DNA of 64,000 nt, taken from NCBI RefSeq assembly GCF_024498075.1, contig NZ_JANHOF010000008.1, positions 1-64,000 of the forward strand, written 5' to 3'. A program made the position numbers and the translations under genes. The DNA comes from Paenibacillus mendelii (GTDB lineage: Bacteria; Bacillota; Bacilli; Paenibacillales; Paenibacillaceae). The stretch's first letter is position 1. Each line of letters begins with the position of its first letter. Shown here piece after piece: positions 1-8,937 of the stretch. Below the pieces are notes generated by a model. It was not told the origin of the DNA. It saw only the letters and a list, made by a program, of their open reading frames with translations, and did no database searches.

Positions 1-254
1 ATGCGCCGCAGGTCCATCTACAAGTGGCAGATTGCTCCGCCTTTCCCAATTCCCTCATGCGAGAGAATTGCGTATCCGGTATTAGCATTCGTTTCCGAAT
101 GTTATCCCAGTCTTGTAGGCAGGTTACCTACGTGTTACTCACCCGTCCGCCGCTAACTCCATTGAAAGCAAGCTTTCAATGAAATTCGCTCGACTTGCAT
201 GTATTAGGCACGCCGCCAGCGTTCGTCCTGAGCCAGGATCAAACTCTCCATAAA
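1..254 (-). rRNA. 16S ribosomal RNA, 5' part (runs off the left edge)
   Basis: Read on the minus strand, the sequence starts with the universal 16S 5' segment (GAGTTTGATCCTGGCTCAG primer site, then the V1 region) and continues through V2 to the window edge. The mature 5' end is placed at about 254 by analogy with the Bacillus TTTATGGAGAG start. The V1/V2 hairpin sequence and the segment GTAACACGTAGGTAACCTGCC are of Paenibacillaceae type. Only the first 254 nt or so are present. The genus assignment is an inference from memory of 16S sequences. Confidence 0.97.
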
Positions 255-404
255 AGTGCGATCCGAAGACCGACTATATTGATAAGCTTGTTAGCTCATT
301 ACTTGTTAAATCTTTGCTTGACAGGTCGCTCATTGTTCAGTTTTCAAGGAACAAGTTTGTTACTGTTTCGTTCATGCTCCGTACCGTTTTCGGCCCGGAA
401 TAAG
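255..404 (-). other. rrn leader between promoter and 16S
   Basis: This is the transcribed spacer between the rrn promoter and the 16S 5' end. On the minus strand it contains GTTCCTTGAAAACTGAACAA at about 334-354, which resembles the conserved boxA-type antitermination and processing leader of Bacillota rRNA operons. I see no protein-coding gene here. Confidence 0.6.
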
Positions 405-434
405 AATATACCATGCTAATCGAGGTTCTGGCAA
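405..434 (-). promoter_or_regulatory. rrn operon promoter with UP element
   Basis: On the minus strand there is a -35 TTGCCA (429-434) and a -10 TATATT (405-410), separated by 18 nt. Immediately upstream (435-475) lies an A/T-rich run (TAAAATAAATTAAAAAG and AAAAAAG) that fits an rRNA UP element. The direction matches the 16S gene. Confidence 0.7.
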
Positions 435-649
435 GCCTTTTTTGAAATTCTTTTTAATTTATTTTAGAAAACACATAAACACGTCTATAGGACGTCGGGT
501 GAAAAAGTACCGGAATGCCCGAATTTGCTGGCTTTTCTCCCTTTCTCATAGAAGGAAGGATTACTTCCACAATGCCATTCACAAATGAGAAACCTTTGAC
601 ATTACTCACGTCTAATCCGTATCACGTTATATGGAAGGAGCAGCCAACA

Positions 650-1279
650 ATGAAAATCACTTGTTACTGCGACGCTAACGCCTCTATGGGCTACATCTAT
701 TTGAAGCCAACGAAATACGCCACAGCTACGGCCGGTTCTGATCATGAGCTTGCAAAGTATATAGATCCGAATCAAGTTTGCATCCCTTACGTTACCGATA
801 ATAATCTTGCTGCCGATTTGGATCGGATGAAGATCCCCCCAAATACATTCAAACAGGATTGCGGGACAGCCTATGACACCGAATACGGGAACGATATGGA
901 TCCACAAGGCTACATTATAGGAATCGAATTAACGCTCAAGCATCAAAGGTTTATCGAGCTTGTGAATCAGCAAGCCTTCAAGGTGATCCAAACCCACTGG
1001 AGAGACTGGCAATATCATGTTGTCACATTCGATCATATGGAGAACGTCTTCAAACCCGGTCATCTCCTATATAAGCTAACGAATGACGAGGATGCTTTCA
1101 TTATAGTCGAGCTTGCAGCACCTGAGGAACTTGGCATTACTTACAGCAATATGGATGATAAACGGCCCATCGCTATATTCAAGGCGTTGATTTCGGCAAG
1201 AGATGATATCTATCCGCTAGAATACCTATTGAAACCAAACTTCGTTCTTCATATTGATGAGACTTCACCAACGAGATAG
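650..1279 (+). CDS. hypothetical protein, 209 aa
   Basis: I do not recognise the function. The start at 650 is chosen because AAGGAG lies 10 nt upstream; a longer reading frame from 515 has no such site. The first 20 residues (MKITCYCDANASMGYIYL) have the look of a DUF2283-type start, but the rest does not match that short family. The protein is soluble and acidic, with no signal peptide or membrane segment. It contains two cysteines near the N terminus (C5, C7), an aromatic-rich central stretch (HWRDWQYH) and a C-terminal part with alternating hydrophobic strands. It stands alone between the rrn promoter and the stalk-domain gene. Coding is supported by length and ribosome-binding site only. 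Confidence 0.6.
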   Translation: MKITCYCDANASMGYIYLKPTKYATATAGSDHELAKYIDPNQVCIPYVTDNNLAADLDRMKIPPNTFKQDCGTAYDTEYGNDMDPQGYIIGIELTLKHQRFIELVNQQAFKVIQTHWRDWQYHVVTFDHMENVFKPGHLLYKLTNDEDAFIIVELAAPEELGITYSNMDDKRPIAIFKALISARDDIYPLEYLLKPNFVLHIDETSPTR

Positions 1280-1436
1280 CGGTTTGGAGTCCTTTAAGCA
1301 GCTGCTGGAACTCCTGTGGAATGAAGTAAACTTTCCCTTCCCGATTGTCGATATATGTATTGGCTTTCTTCTAGAAAAGAAGGCAGCACACAGATTTTTA
1401 TAGGAATCTAATCTCAGAATAGAACGGAGTTATGTT

Positions 1437-3062
1437 ATGAAACAACGTCTGTCAACCGCTTGCTTGATGCTCACCTTGATACTGGCTATGCTGTCTGTTC
1501 CTATGACGGTATCTGCATCTGTTCCGGCCAATAATGAGATTAAGGTGTATTTGGATGGGAAGCAGCTGAAATTCGATGTACCTCCGATCTCCGACAACGG
1601 ACGGACTTTAGTACCGATGCGAGCGGTATTCGAAGCCTTGAATGCCAAAGTCACCTGGAACGATGCGACGGGAACGATTACCGGAAAATTGAATGACACC
1701 ACCGTCACCGTGCAGCTGGATAATCCCATCGCACAAATCAACAATGCCAACATCACCATGGACGTTCCTGCACGCATTATTCAGGGCAGAGCGCTCGTTC
1801 CGCTTCGGTTCGTATCGGAAAGCTTCAACAATACCATTGCCTGGAACTCTTCCACGCGGTCGATCGAAATCTATTCGAGCCAAGCCTTGTCCGTGCTCTA
1901 CACCACCGCAGTCGACAACAAGGACACATCCGATTATTGGTACGGCAATTGGTCCAGCCCCGCGGAGCGGTACATGTATGCGGATAATGACCGTATTCAT
2001 ATCCTGCACTTCAATGAAGGCAAGCTTGCCGTAAGCGACTATGACAAGACAACCTATCGTCATCTGGGCAAGACGAATATTCCGATGGAGCTGCCGCTCT
2101 TTGGCGGATTCCATGCCTCTCTGGATGGCTATTATTACGTTGTGTATGGACAGACGAATATGGAAGAGTCGAATACGAAGAGCGTGTTCGCGATCGTGAA
2201 ATACGATCAAGCGTGGAAGAAGATCGGCCAAGCCGATATAAAGGATGTTCATGTGACGGTACCCTTCGATGCGAGTAACCTCAATATGGATAGCCAGGAC
2301 GGGAAACTTATCGTTCATACGGCAAGGGAACGGTACCTGTCGGATGACGGGCTGCACCATCAATCGAACATTTCATTCTTGATTCAAACCTCAGATATGA
2401 GCATTCTTGCCAAGGGCGGGCAGTGGCCGGCGAATCATGTGAGTCATTCTTTTGCAGGGTATGTAGGGTTCGACGGGAGTCGAATCGTCTATGCCGATCA
2501 TGGAGACGCATATCCGAGATCTATCGTGCTCCAGACGGAGGATGCCGGTGAAATCACAAGCGAGATTGATATCCTCACCTTCCCGGGACGAATCGGCGAT
2601 AACTACACCGGAGCTCATTTGACGGGACTTGAAGTAACGGAATCGAACTATTTGGTCGTCGGCTCTAGTGTTTCGCTGACCCAGTCTTATGGAACAAGCA
2701 GCGCCAAGAACCTGTTCATCAGTGCCGTTCCAAAAACGGCAACCGATAGCAAAGCCGTAAAGACCGCTTGGATCACAGACTATGCGCCAAGCTCCAAGAG
2801 TATGGTAAGAGAAAGCCACATTAGCAAGATCAGCAAGGATAAGTATGCACTGCTGTGGAAGGTTGAGACCGAGGGTGTGGAAGAAGGTACGCTGTTCTAT
2901 GCGATTGTTAGTGGAGATGGCAGCTTCCTGAAAGCTCCTGTTGCACTTAAGGGTGTCCCGTCGCCTGGGAATATGGCTCCTCTTGTTCAAGGCGACACAC
3001 TGACATGGTATGCGCTGGAAGGCAAGCAGATGGGGATCTATACACTGGACACAGCGCAATAA
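1437..3062 (+). CDS. secreted protein with copper amine oxidase N-terminal (stalk) domain
   Basis: This 541-residue protein has a Sec signal peptide (basic MKQR, hydrophobic core, cleavage near VSA-SVPA at about 28). The domain that follows, at about 34-150, has the typical duplicated stalk repeat: KVYLDGKQLKFDVPPI..GRTLVPMRAVFEALNAKVTW, then IQGRALVPLRFVSESFNNTIAWN. This domain is common in Paenibacillus extracellular proteins and is not itself an oxidase. Residues 155-541 form a beta-rich region that looks like a propeller-like or repeat fold; I see no catalytic motif. A GGAGT ribosome-binding site precedes the ATG, and a strong hairpin terminator follows. It is probably a cell-surface or exported protein of unknown role, transcribed alone. 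Confidence 0.85.
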   Translation: MKQRLSTACLMLTLILAMLSVPMTVSASVPANNEIKVYLDGKQLKFDVPPISDNGRTLVPMRAVFEALNAKVTWNDATGTITGKLNDTTVTVQLDNPIAQINNANITMDVPARIIQGRALVPLRFVSESFNNTIAWNSSTRSIEIYSSQALSVLYTTAVDNKDTSDYWYGNWSSPAERYMYADNDRIHILHFNEGKLAVSDYDKTTYRHLGKTNIPMELPLFGGFHASLDGYYYVVYGQTNMEESNTKSVFAIVKYDQAWKKIGQADIKDVHVTVPFDASNLNMDSQDGKLIVHTARERYLSDDGLHHQSNISFLIQTSDMSILAKGGQWPANHVSHSFAGYVGFDGSRIVYADHGDAYPRSIVLQTEDAGEITSEIDILTFPGRIGDNYTGAHLTGLEVTESNYLVVGSSVSLTQSYGTSSAKNLFISAVPKTATDSKAVKTAWITDYAPSSKSMVRESHISKISKDKYALLWKVETEGVEEGTLFYAIVSGDGSFLKAPVALKGVPSPGNMAPLVQGDTLTWYALEGKQMGIYTLDTAQ

Positions 3063-3088
3063 CAGCGCGGTTCAGCGGATTATACAAG

Positions 3089-3140
3089 AGGGAGCTATCC
3101 TCGAAGCGGATACATTCACTTCGCAGGATAGCTCCCTTTG
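3089..3140 (+). terminator. Rho-independent terminator, possibly bidirectional
   Basis: The arms AGGGAGCTATCCT and AGGATAGCTCCCT are perfectly complementary, with a 23-nt loop that can itself pair (CGAAG/CTTCG). A short TTTGT follows on the plus strand. The hairpin sits between the convergent stalk-domain gene and fhuF-like gene, so it could serve both. Confidence 0.75.
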
Positions 3141-3151
3141 TATGATTGGCC

Positions 3152-3934
3152 CTATTTGCTTGCAGCCACCAGCGGACAAGTCCCGCAATAGCTTCCATCG
3201 TCCGAAGCTTTATAATACAGGCAGCACGTTTTGCGAATGCGCAGCGGCTTGTCGTATCCCTCTACGCTGCATTTGGGACTATCGTATGCCGCAAGCGGAT
3301 TGTTCTTCCAGCCGAATAAATCTGCCGGCGCATCGCGGACAAGATAGTCGAAATCCTCCTGCCGGCGTAGCTTCTGCTCTTCGCTGCTCTCATCGGCAAT
3401 TCGCTTCTCGTATAGCGCGTAGACGAAGATGGCGGTATTCTCCCATAATATAGATAACGGGAGACGGGCAACCTTCGATATAGACGCCCAGATCGGAGCG
3501 AGATGATCCACGAAGATGCCTTTCATAATTTGATCGCGCCATTCTTGGCGCCCGGCGTCCGCGGGCTGCGTCATGCTCCAATCGTCCAGCCGCAGATTCG
3601 GCCTCCAGCTTTCGCCCACGAAATTCGATTCGACATGACAATTCCCGATGGATACGTCAAAGCTCTTCCCGTACATCGTCATGGCATAGAAGCTGGGACA
3701 AATGAGCAAGAAGGCATACCGCTTGGCGAATAGCGAAGCGGTCACCTTTCTCGAGTCGGAGTCAAGCACTGGCGCCAAGCCATCTAGAAACGCGGCGCAT
3801 CGCTGTTCATCGAGCAAGTCTTGCGAAGAGATCGAATAACGCCGTTCAAGAGATTCCCCGGTTGTCATGCGCAGCTGATTCTTGAAATATTCCCATTCCT
3901 CCCGCTTCAGCAAGAGCGGTCCCTCATGGCTCAT
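3152..3934 (-). CDS. FhuF-like siderophore-iron reductase with 2Fe-2S motif
   Basis: This 260-residue protein is probably a cytoplasmic ferric-siderophore reductase that releases iron after import. The C terminus has the FhuF cysteine pattern: two adjacent cysteines (KTCCLYYKA), then CGTC about ten residues later, which bind an atypical 2Fe-2S cluster. The N-terminal two thirds resemble the IucA/IucC/FhuF helper fold. The start at 3934 is preferred over an in-frame ATG eight codons upstream because AAGGGAG lies 9 nt before it. The gene is last in the iron operon, 26 bp after the permease gene, and shares its direction. Reductase and transporter genes are commonly paired in this way. Confidence in the family is high; the siderophore is unknown. 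Confidence 0.88.
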   Translation of the reverse strand: MSHEGPLLLKREEWEYFKNQLRMTTGESLERRYSISSQDLLDEQRCAAFLDGLAPVLDSDSRKVTASLFAKRYAFLLICPSFYAMTMYGKSFDVSIGNCHVESNFVGESWRPNLRLDDWSMTQPADAGRQEWRDQIMKGIFVDHLAPIWASISKVARLPLSILWENTAIFVYALYEKRIADESSEEQKLRRQEDFDYLVRDAPADLFGWKNNPLAAYDSPKCSVEGYDKPLRIRKTCCLYYKASDDGSYCGTCPLVAASK

Positions 3935-3960
3935 GTTCCGATTCTCCCTTTGTCCCAATC

Positions 3961-5001
3961 TTATTTGTTCCGGTTCGCATACAACAGATAAATGAAGAAT
4001 GGAGCGCCGATAGCCGCGGAGAATACGCCCGCAGGAATATCAAGCGGAAGAAAGGCAGTACGGGCTAACATATCCGCCGAACAGACCATTAATCCCCCTA
4101 TTATTCCGGCAACCAGAATCAATCCTCCGAACGAACGCCCGACGAGCTTCCTCGAGATATGAGGGGCGATTAATCCTACGAATCCGATCCCGCCCGCGAA
4201 TGCGACGGCAGATCCCGCCAACGCTACGCTAATGAGAAGCAGGCAGAACCGCTGCAGTTGAACCTTCGTCCCAAGGCCTGCCGCCACCTGATCGCCCAGC
4301 TCCAGCACATTAACCGACCTGGCGAATATATACGTAAGCGGGACAAAAACCAGCACCCAAGGCAGCATGGAATAAACATTTTCCCAGTTGGCTCCGTACA
4401 CGCTTCCCGTCATCCAGATATACGCCTGGCTCGCAGAGGCGGTGGAGCTAAGCACGATCAGCATCGTCGTCGTAGCTCCCGTCGCCGCAGCCACGCCAAT
4501 CCCGATGAGAACGAGGCGGATCGGCGAGACGCCTTTCTTCCAAGCCAACAAATAAATAAGAAGTGAAACGGTTCCCGCCCCGATAATGGCAGCAACCGGA
4601 AGCAAGCGGATGCTCACCGCGCCGGCAAAATAGATGATAAATATAACCGCCGCTGCCGATGCGCCGCCGGTTATTCCGATAATATCAGGGGAAGCAAGCG
4701 GATTGCGGATGATTCCCTGCAGAATTAAACCCGATATGCCTAGTGCAGCACCTACTAGCAGCGATAGGAGCATGCGCGGCAGCCGGAGCGTCTCCAGAAT
4801 AAAGGTATACTCGCCGCTGCCCATGCCAAGCAGGTGCTTCACCACTTCGATCGGGTTAATCATGGTGCTTCCGATCGATAAACCTGCAATGAACAGCAGA
4901 ATCACAATTGCTAACAGGGCCAGCGTAACCGCGACGGTTTTCTTCTCGACCAGGAAGGAAAGCTTGCCCGATTTATTGCGTATGCCAGCATAATTGCTCA
5001 T
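3961..5001 (-). CDS. iron-siderophore ABC transporter permease, FecCD family
   Basis: This 346-residue integral membrane protein has about ten hydrophobic helices and FecCD hallmarks: LRLPRMLLSLLVGAALGISGLILQ near 65-90, NPLASPDIIGITGGA, then GGIGFVGLIAPHISRKLVG in the C-terminal third (coupling-helix region). It forms one half of the membrane channel for a ferric siderophore. The ATG at 5001 overlaps the stop of the preceding permease gene by four bases (ATGA), which indicates translational coupling. A much longer frame runs upstream, but it lies inside the other permease gene and is not used. No ATP-binding subunit is encoded here, so the system probably uses a shared FhuC/YusV-type ATPase from elsewhere. 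Confidence 0.93.
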   Translation of the reverse strand: MSNYAGIRNKSGKLSFLVEKKTVAVTLALLAIVILLFIAGLSIGSTMINPIEVVKHLLGMGSGEYTFILETLRLPRMLLSLLVGAALGISGLILQGIIRNPLASPDIIGITGGASAAAVIFIIYFAGAVSIRLLPVAAIIGAGTVSLLIYLLAWKKGVSPIRLVLIGIGVAAATGATTTMLIVLSSTASASQAYIWMTGSVYGANWENVYSMLPWVLVFVPLTYIFARSVNVLELGDQVAAGLGTKVQLQRFCLLLISVALAGSAVAFAGGIGFVGLIAPHISRKLVGRSFGGLILVAGIIGGLMVCSADMLARTAFLPLDIPAGVFSAAIGAPFFIYLLYANRNK

Positions 5002-6023
5002 TCCCTCGCCATCCCCCTGCGTGCGATATAGATGAAGAATGGCGTTCCGACCAAGGCGGTCATGACCCCGATCGGCATTTCTTGAGGCATAATGACGAAC
5101 CTGGCCGCGATATCGGCCAGCAGCAGCAGGCTTGCGCCAAGCAGCGCGCAATAAGGAACGATCCACCGGTAATCAATCCCGACCAGCGAACGCACGATAT
5201 GCGGAACGACCAGGCCGATAAACCCGATCGAGCCGCCGACCGCAACCGATCCGCCGGCCAAGACGATAACGACGACGGCCATCAATGATTTGACCATGAT
5301 CGTTCGTTGTCCCAAGCCCTTGGCAATATCATCGCCCGTCGTCAAGATATTCACGGAGCGTCCGAGCAGGAAGGCCAAGATTCCCGCACCCGCCATGTAA
5401 GGCAATATCGGCAGCAGCATATCCATCGTTCTACCCGAGACCGACCCGGCCAGCCAGAATAAGACGCCCTCCAGGTTCTGCTCGCTGATGACCAGCATGC
5501 CTTGTGTGAAGGAAACGAATAGTGCCGATATAGCTGCGCCCGCCAATACAATTTTTATCGGAGACAAGCCGTCCCGGCCCAGGGAGCCCAGGAAATAAAC
5601 CGAGCAAGCGGCAATTCCGGCTCCCGCGAATGCGATCCACATATAATGCGTGAGAGAAGAGACCGAGAAGAAAGTCGCCGCAAATACGATGCAAAATACT
5701 GCACCCGCATTAATGCCGAATATGCTTGGGGAAGCGAGCGGGTTCTTCGTTAAGGCCTGCATGAATGCTCCCGCTATCGCCAGCCCCGCTCCAATCACTG
5801 CAGCAATGACGGCACGGGAAATTCGGGTTGTCGTAATCAGAATGTGCTCCGTTGAAGACGGGTCATAATGAACGAAAGCATTGATCGTCGTCGAAAATGG
5901 GATCGCAATCTGCCCGAGCGCGATGCTTGCAATGAAACAACCGGCGAACAAGCCTAATGCGAGAACAAGCCCTGCAATTCTCGTAGAGGTACGAGAAAAA
6001 ATGTTGATCCTCGCGCTTGTCAT
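4998..6023 (-). CDS. iron-siderophore ABC transporter permease, FecCD family
   Basis: This 341-residue permease is the likely heterodimer partner of the next gene. It shows the FecCD pattern: RISRAVIAAVIGAGLAIAGAFMQ, NPLASPSIFGINAGAVF, and GGSIGFIGLVVPHIVRSLVG in the cytoplasmic coupling region, with about ten membrane helices. Its ATG overlaps the stop of the binding-protein gene by one base (TAATG). The three transport genes are therefore tightly coupled. FecCD family membership is certain by motif; substrate specificity cannot be told from sequence alone. Confidence 0.93.
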   Translation of the reverse strand: MTSARINIFSRTSTRIAGLVLALGLFAGCFIASIALGQIAIPFSTTINAFVHYDPSSTEHILITTTRISRAVIAAVIGAGLAIAGAFMQALTKNPLASPSIFGINAGAVFCIVFAATFFSVSSLTHYMWIAFAGAGIAACSVYFLGSLGRDGLSPIKIVLAGAAISALFVSFTQGMLVISEQNLEGVLFWLAGSVSGRTMDMLLPILPYMAGAGILAFLLGRSVNILTTGDDIAKGLGQRTIMVKSLMAVVVIVLAGGSVAVGGSIGFIGLVVPHIVRSLVGIDYRWIVPYCALLGASLLLLADIAARFVIMPQEMPIGVMTALVGTPFFIYIARRGMARE

Positions 6024-7072
6024 TATTTTGCTAATCCAAAGTGATCATAGAGTTCATCCAGCATCTTGTTGGCTGCAATAATGCCGCCGCCGTTATTCCA
6101 GGTAACCTCATTCACCATATACACCTTATCGTTCTTCACGGCCTTCAGTTCCTTCCAGAGCGGATGACCCGTCCATTCCTCATACGTTTTCTGAACCGCG
6201 CCGTCTTCTTCGCCGGCATCGAATGTAAAGACGAAGAACACGTCCGCGTCCATGCTCGGGATGCTTTCCATACTCGTCAATTTAAGCACGACTGTCCCCT
6301 TCTTCTCTTCTTCCTGCTGGAATGCAGGACGGGTAAAGCCAAGCTCACTTAGAATATCGCCGGCGTATCCCGTCACATAGATGCGGGAATGGTCGGCTCT
6401 AAAGTTCAGCACGGAGATCTCGATCGGCCATTCGGCGCCTTGCTTCGTTTCAATCTTCTGCTTGAAATCGGCCACCCGGTCCGTCCAATCGGCGAGCAGC
6501 TTGGCCGCTTCCTCCTCTTTATTCATCGCCTTCCCCATCAAATCAAGCGTCTCCTTGAACTTGAAGACCGTCTCATGGGTTACGGTTGGAGCGATTTGAG
6601 AGAGCTGATCGTAGATTTTCTCATGACGCAATTTCGATGCGATGATAAGATCCGGCTTCAGCTTCGAAATCTCCTCCAGATTCGGCTGCGTCTCCAAGCC
6701 GACATGCGGAACGTCCTTCAGCTGATCCCTCAGATAGAGATACATCGGCTCTTCAACCCAGGAATCGACAACGCCGACCGGTGTTACGCCCAGCGCAACC
6801 GCCACATCGGTAGCGCCTTGATACAGGGTAACGACCCGAAGCGGAGTGCCTTTGATCTCTGTTTTGCCCATCGCATGCTCAATGACCCGAACATCTGCGC
6901 TCTGCTCGTTGCCCCCCGCCGCAGCTTCTTTATTATTCGTACCGTTAACCTTCTCTTCAGGCTTATTCTGCCCTTCTGTCCCCTCGTTCTTGTTCGTTCC
7001 GCAGCCGGCAATAATGAGCATAAACACCAGCATCATAGCTAGCGCAGCGAATACCTTTCTGGATTTATACAT
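6023..7072 (-). CDS. iron-siderophore ABC transporter substrate-binding lipoprotein
   Basis: This 349-residue lipoprotein has a basic N terminus, a hydrophobic core and the lipobox LIIAGC (lipidated Cys at about 24), followed by a charged linker rich in N, G and E. The mature part is a class III FepB/FhuD-like binding protein: RVVTLYQGATDVAVALGVTPVGV near 80-100, and the conserved NLEEISKLKPDLIIAS segment near 130-145. It captures a ferric siderophore outside the membrane and delivers it to the two permeases downstream. It is first in its operon, about 40 bp downstream of a Fur-box-like site. The neighbouring AraC-type regulator carries a related binding domain, so both may recognise the same ligand. 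Confidence 0.92.
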   Translation of the reverse strand: MYKSRKVFAALAMMLVFMLIIAGCGTNKNEGTEGQNKPEEKVNGTNNKEAAAGGNEQSADVRVIEHAMGKTEIKGTPLRVVTLYQGATDVAVALGVTPVGVVDSWVEEPMYLYLRDQLKDVPHVGLETQPNLEEISKLKPDLIIASKLRHEKIYDQLSQIAPTVTHETVFKFKETLDLMGKAMNKEEEAAKLLADWTDRVADFKQKIETKQGAEWPIEISVLNFRADHSRIYVTGYAGDILSELGFTRPAFQQEEEKKGTVVLKLTSMESIPSMDADVFFVFTFDAGEEDGAVQKTYEEWTGHPLWKELKAVKNDKVYMVNEVTWNNGGGIIAANKMLDELYDHFGLAK

Positions 7073-7109
7073 TTCTTTCCCTCTCCCTTTGTCTGTCCGC
7101 CCTTATAAA

Positions 7110-7131
7110 CGAGACTGATTCTCATTCTTAA
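7110..7131 (-). promoter_or_regulatory. Fur box upstream of the siderophore operon
   Basis: On the minus strand TGAGAATCAGTCTCG matches the 7-1-7 Fur consensus TGAnAATnATTnTCA with two mismatches. An overlapping half-site (TAAGAATGAGAAT) extends it. The site lies 38-59 bp before the binding-protein start, which suits iron-dependent repression. Confidence 0.65.
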
Positions 7132-7165
7132 TTATACGAAAGCCGTCCACAATGAACATGGACAT

Positions 7166-8797
7166 TTACGTCCGCTGTTTGGACGAATCCGACATGAACA
7201 GCTGACGGGCTTTATCGAGAAACAGATCATGTGACAACGAGGTATAACACGTGTAATGATGCTGGCTATCATACATATTATAGACTGCCTGATTCCTGAC
7301 AGCCTTCAGTGCACGCCACTGCTTATTCGCATACAGCCTTCTTACTTCGCTTTGTATCGCCTGATCCTTATGTGCGGAGCCATCATGCTTATAGCTGGTT
7401 AATAGAATCCGATCGGCATCGAACAAAGGCAGATCCGCCAGCGTGACCTCTTTGAAATGCTTGATCTCGGTTACGCCATGCGGAACCGCCAGCTTCAAAT
7501 CCCCGTATAGAACCGAGCCCAGGTTGCGCTGACCGTACACGCACATCTGCCCTTCGCCGATTCCGACGATAAGGATCGTCTCGTCTCTGATTATAGGCAT
7601 CACCTGCCTGCGGATCGCTTCAACCTTATACTCGTACCGCTCCAGCCAGTCGCTGGCTTCCTTGTCTCTGCCGATGATCTTGCCGACGGTCTGCAAATGA
7701 ATCCGCCAATTCTGGTCGAAGGGAAGCGTGACGGTCGGAGCGATTTGATTATACATCCTCTCCTTCTGCGTCTTCCCGAAATCGCGAAAATCGCGCGTGA
7801 TGATCAAATCCGGTTTGGCTGTCATCAGCTTCTCCAGGTCGGGCTTGGAGTCGCCTACGTCAACCGTGTTGCGGAGCCGGGTTGTAATCGGGTATGCGTT
7901 ATTAATGATTGCCGCATACGGCTCAACGCCGAGCGCAATGAGATGGCCCGTGAGCAGATGCTTGAGCGAAGCGATCTTCTCCGAATATTTGATTGTATTC
8001 ACATAAGAAGTCGGCGAGCGGCCGGTCGTCGCTTTAAACTTGCGGCTAAAATAAAACTCGTCACTAAATCCGACGCTTTGGGCGATCGAACGGAACGAAT
8101 CACCTGAGAGCAGCAGCGACTGCTTCGCCTGATTGACCCGGATTTCAGCCAAATATTCCATCGGACTCTTCCCGGCCTGCTTCTTAAATGCCCGCGAATA
8201 ATAATCCTCGCTAATGCCGACCATCTCGGCCAGCTGCTTCCGAGATATATTCAACCGGTAGTTCTGCTCCATATATTCCATGGTAAGGGTGAGCGCTTGA
8301 TTCACATCCTGCTTATGACCATGGTTGGCGTCCTTGAATAACGCTCCCAGCAGTTCTTGGAAGAGAATATTGGCCTTCATGGCATCCCAGCCATTGCCGC
8401 TGTGCTGCTTCCTCTCCATCTCATCCAGCCGCTCAATCAGAAGGGAAAAATGCGAGACGGACAGCTCGTCCGGGCAATTCAGCGTGGCAGGGACGAAGAT
8501 ATTCTGCTCCGCGGCCTGCAGTGCATGAAAACGTATGTAATAATAGTCGGCCGAGTCCGCTCGACGAAGCCTTAGCTTGAAGGCGGTATCCGGCGCCAAG
8601 ATGAACACCTTTTGCCGGTGCAGAGGATAGCTCGTCCCGCCAATCTGAATGTCCCCGTCAGCTTGCTTGAACAGCAGCATGCCATATAGCGTAGTCTCAT
8701 GTTGAAAATCCGGGGCAGTCGAATGGATATGCTGGATATCATCCAATTTATATAGATATGAAGCGAGATGATCCGATAGAGATGGACCGTTCTTCAT
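7166..8797 (-). CDS. AraC-family regulator fused to a siderophore-binding domain (Btr-like)
   Basis: This 543-residue protein (from 8797) has three parts: an N-terminal cupin-like region (about 1-135), a two-helix-turn-helix AraC DNA-binding domain (about 165-270, with the typical ISEDYYSRAFKKQAGKSPMEYL and VGFSDEFYFSRKFKATTGRSP), and a C-terminal FepB/FhuD-like domain (about 280-540). B. subtilis Btr has this layout and senses ferric-siderophore inside the cell to activate the adjacent importer. The start at 8797 is preferred because a near-perfect Fur box sits at 8824-8842, inside the coding part of the longer frame. The gene reads the same way as the transport operon and lies just upstream of it. 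Confidence 0.9.
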   Translation of the reverse strand: MKNGPSLSDHLASYLYKLDDIQHIHSTAPDFQHETTLYGMLLFKQADGDIQIGGTSYPLHRQKVFILAPDTAFKLRLRRADSADYYYIRFHALQAAEQNIFVPATLNCPDELSVSHFSLLIERLDEMERKQHSGNGWDAMKANILFQELLGALFKDANHGHKQDVNQALTLTMEYMEQNYRLNISRKQLAEMVGISEDYYSRAFKKQAGKSPMEYLAEIRVNQAKQSLLLSGDSFRSIAQSVGFSDEFYFSRKFKATTGRSPTSYVNTIKYSEKIASLKHLLTGHLIALGVEPYAAIINNAYPITTRLRNTVDVGDSKPDLEKLMTAKPDLIITRDFRDFGKTQKERMYNQIAPTVTLPFDQNWRIHLQTVGKIIGRDKEASDWLERYEYKVEAIRRQVMPIIRDETILIVGIGEGQMCVYGQRNLGSVLYGDLKLAVPHGVTEIKHFKEVTLADLPLFDADRILLTSYKHDGSAHKDQAIQSEVRRLYANKQWRALKAVRNQAVYNMYDSQHHYTCYTSLSHDLFLDKARQLFMSDSSKQRT

Positions 8798-8823
8798 TGC
8801 ACTCAGCCTTTCTTCATTGGAGT

Positions 8824-8842
8824 GATAATCGTTCTCATTATA
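8824..8842 (-). promoter_or_regulatory. Fur box upstream of the AraC-type regulator
   Basis: The plus-strand sequence GATAATCGTTCTCATTATA matches the 19-bp Fur consensus GATAATGATAATCATTATC at 15 of 19 positions. It is placed 27 bp before the chosen start codon and fixes that start. The regulator is therefore probably derepressed by iron limitation together with the transport operon. Confidence 0.75.
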
Positions 8843-8937
8843 AAGCATAATTGAGATAAAAAACATCTTTATGTGGGCTTCTTAAGGCCAGAAACAAATG
8901 GAAATGTCTGGACGTCTAAAGTTTGTAGGTGCTTACC

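Noticed and set aside
515..649. N-terminal extension of the 209-residue protein
   Set aside because: No ribosome-binding site before 515, and a good AAGGAG sits before the internal ATG at 650.
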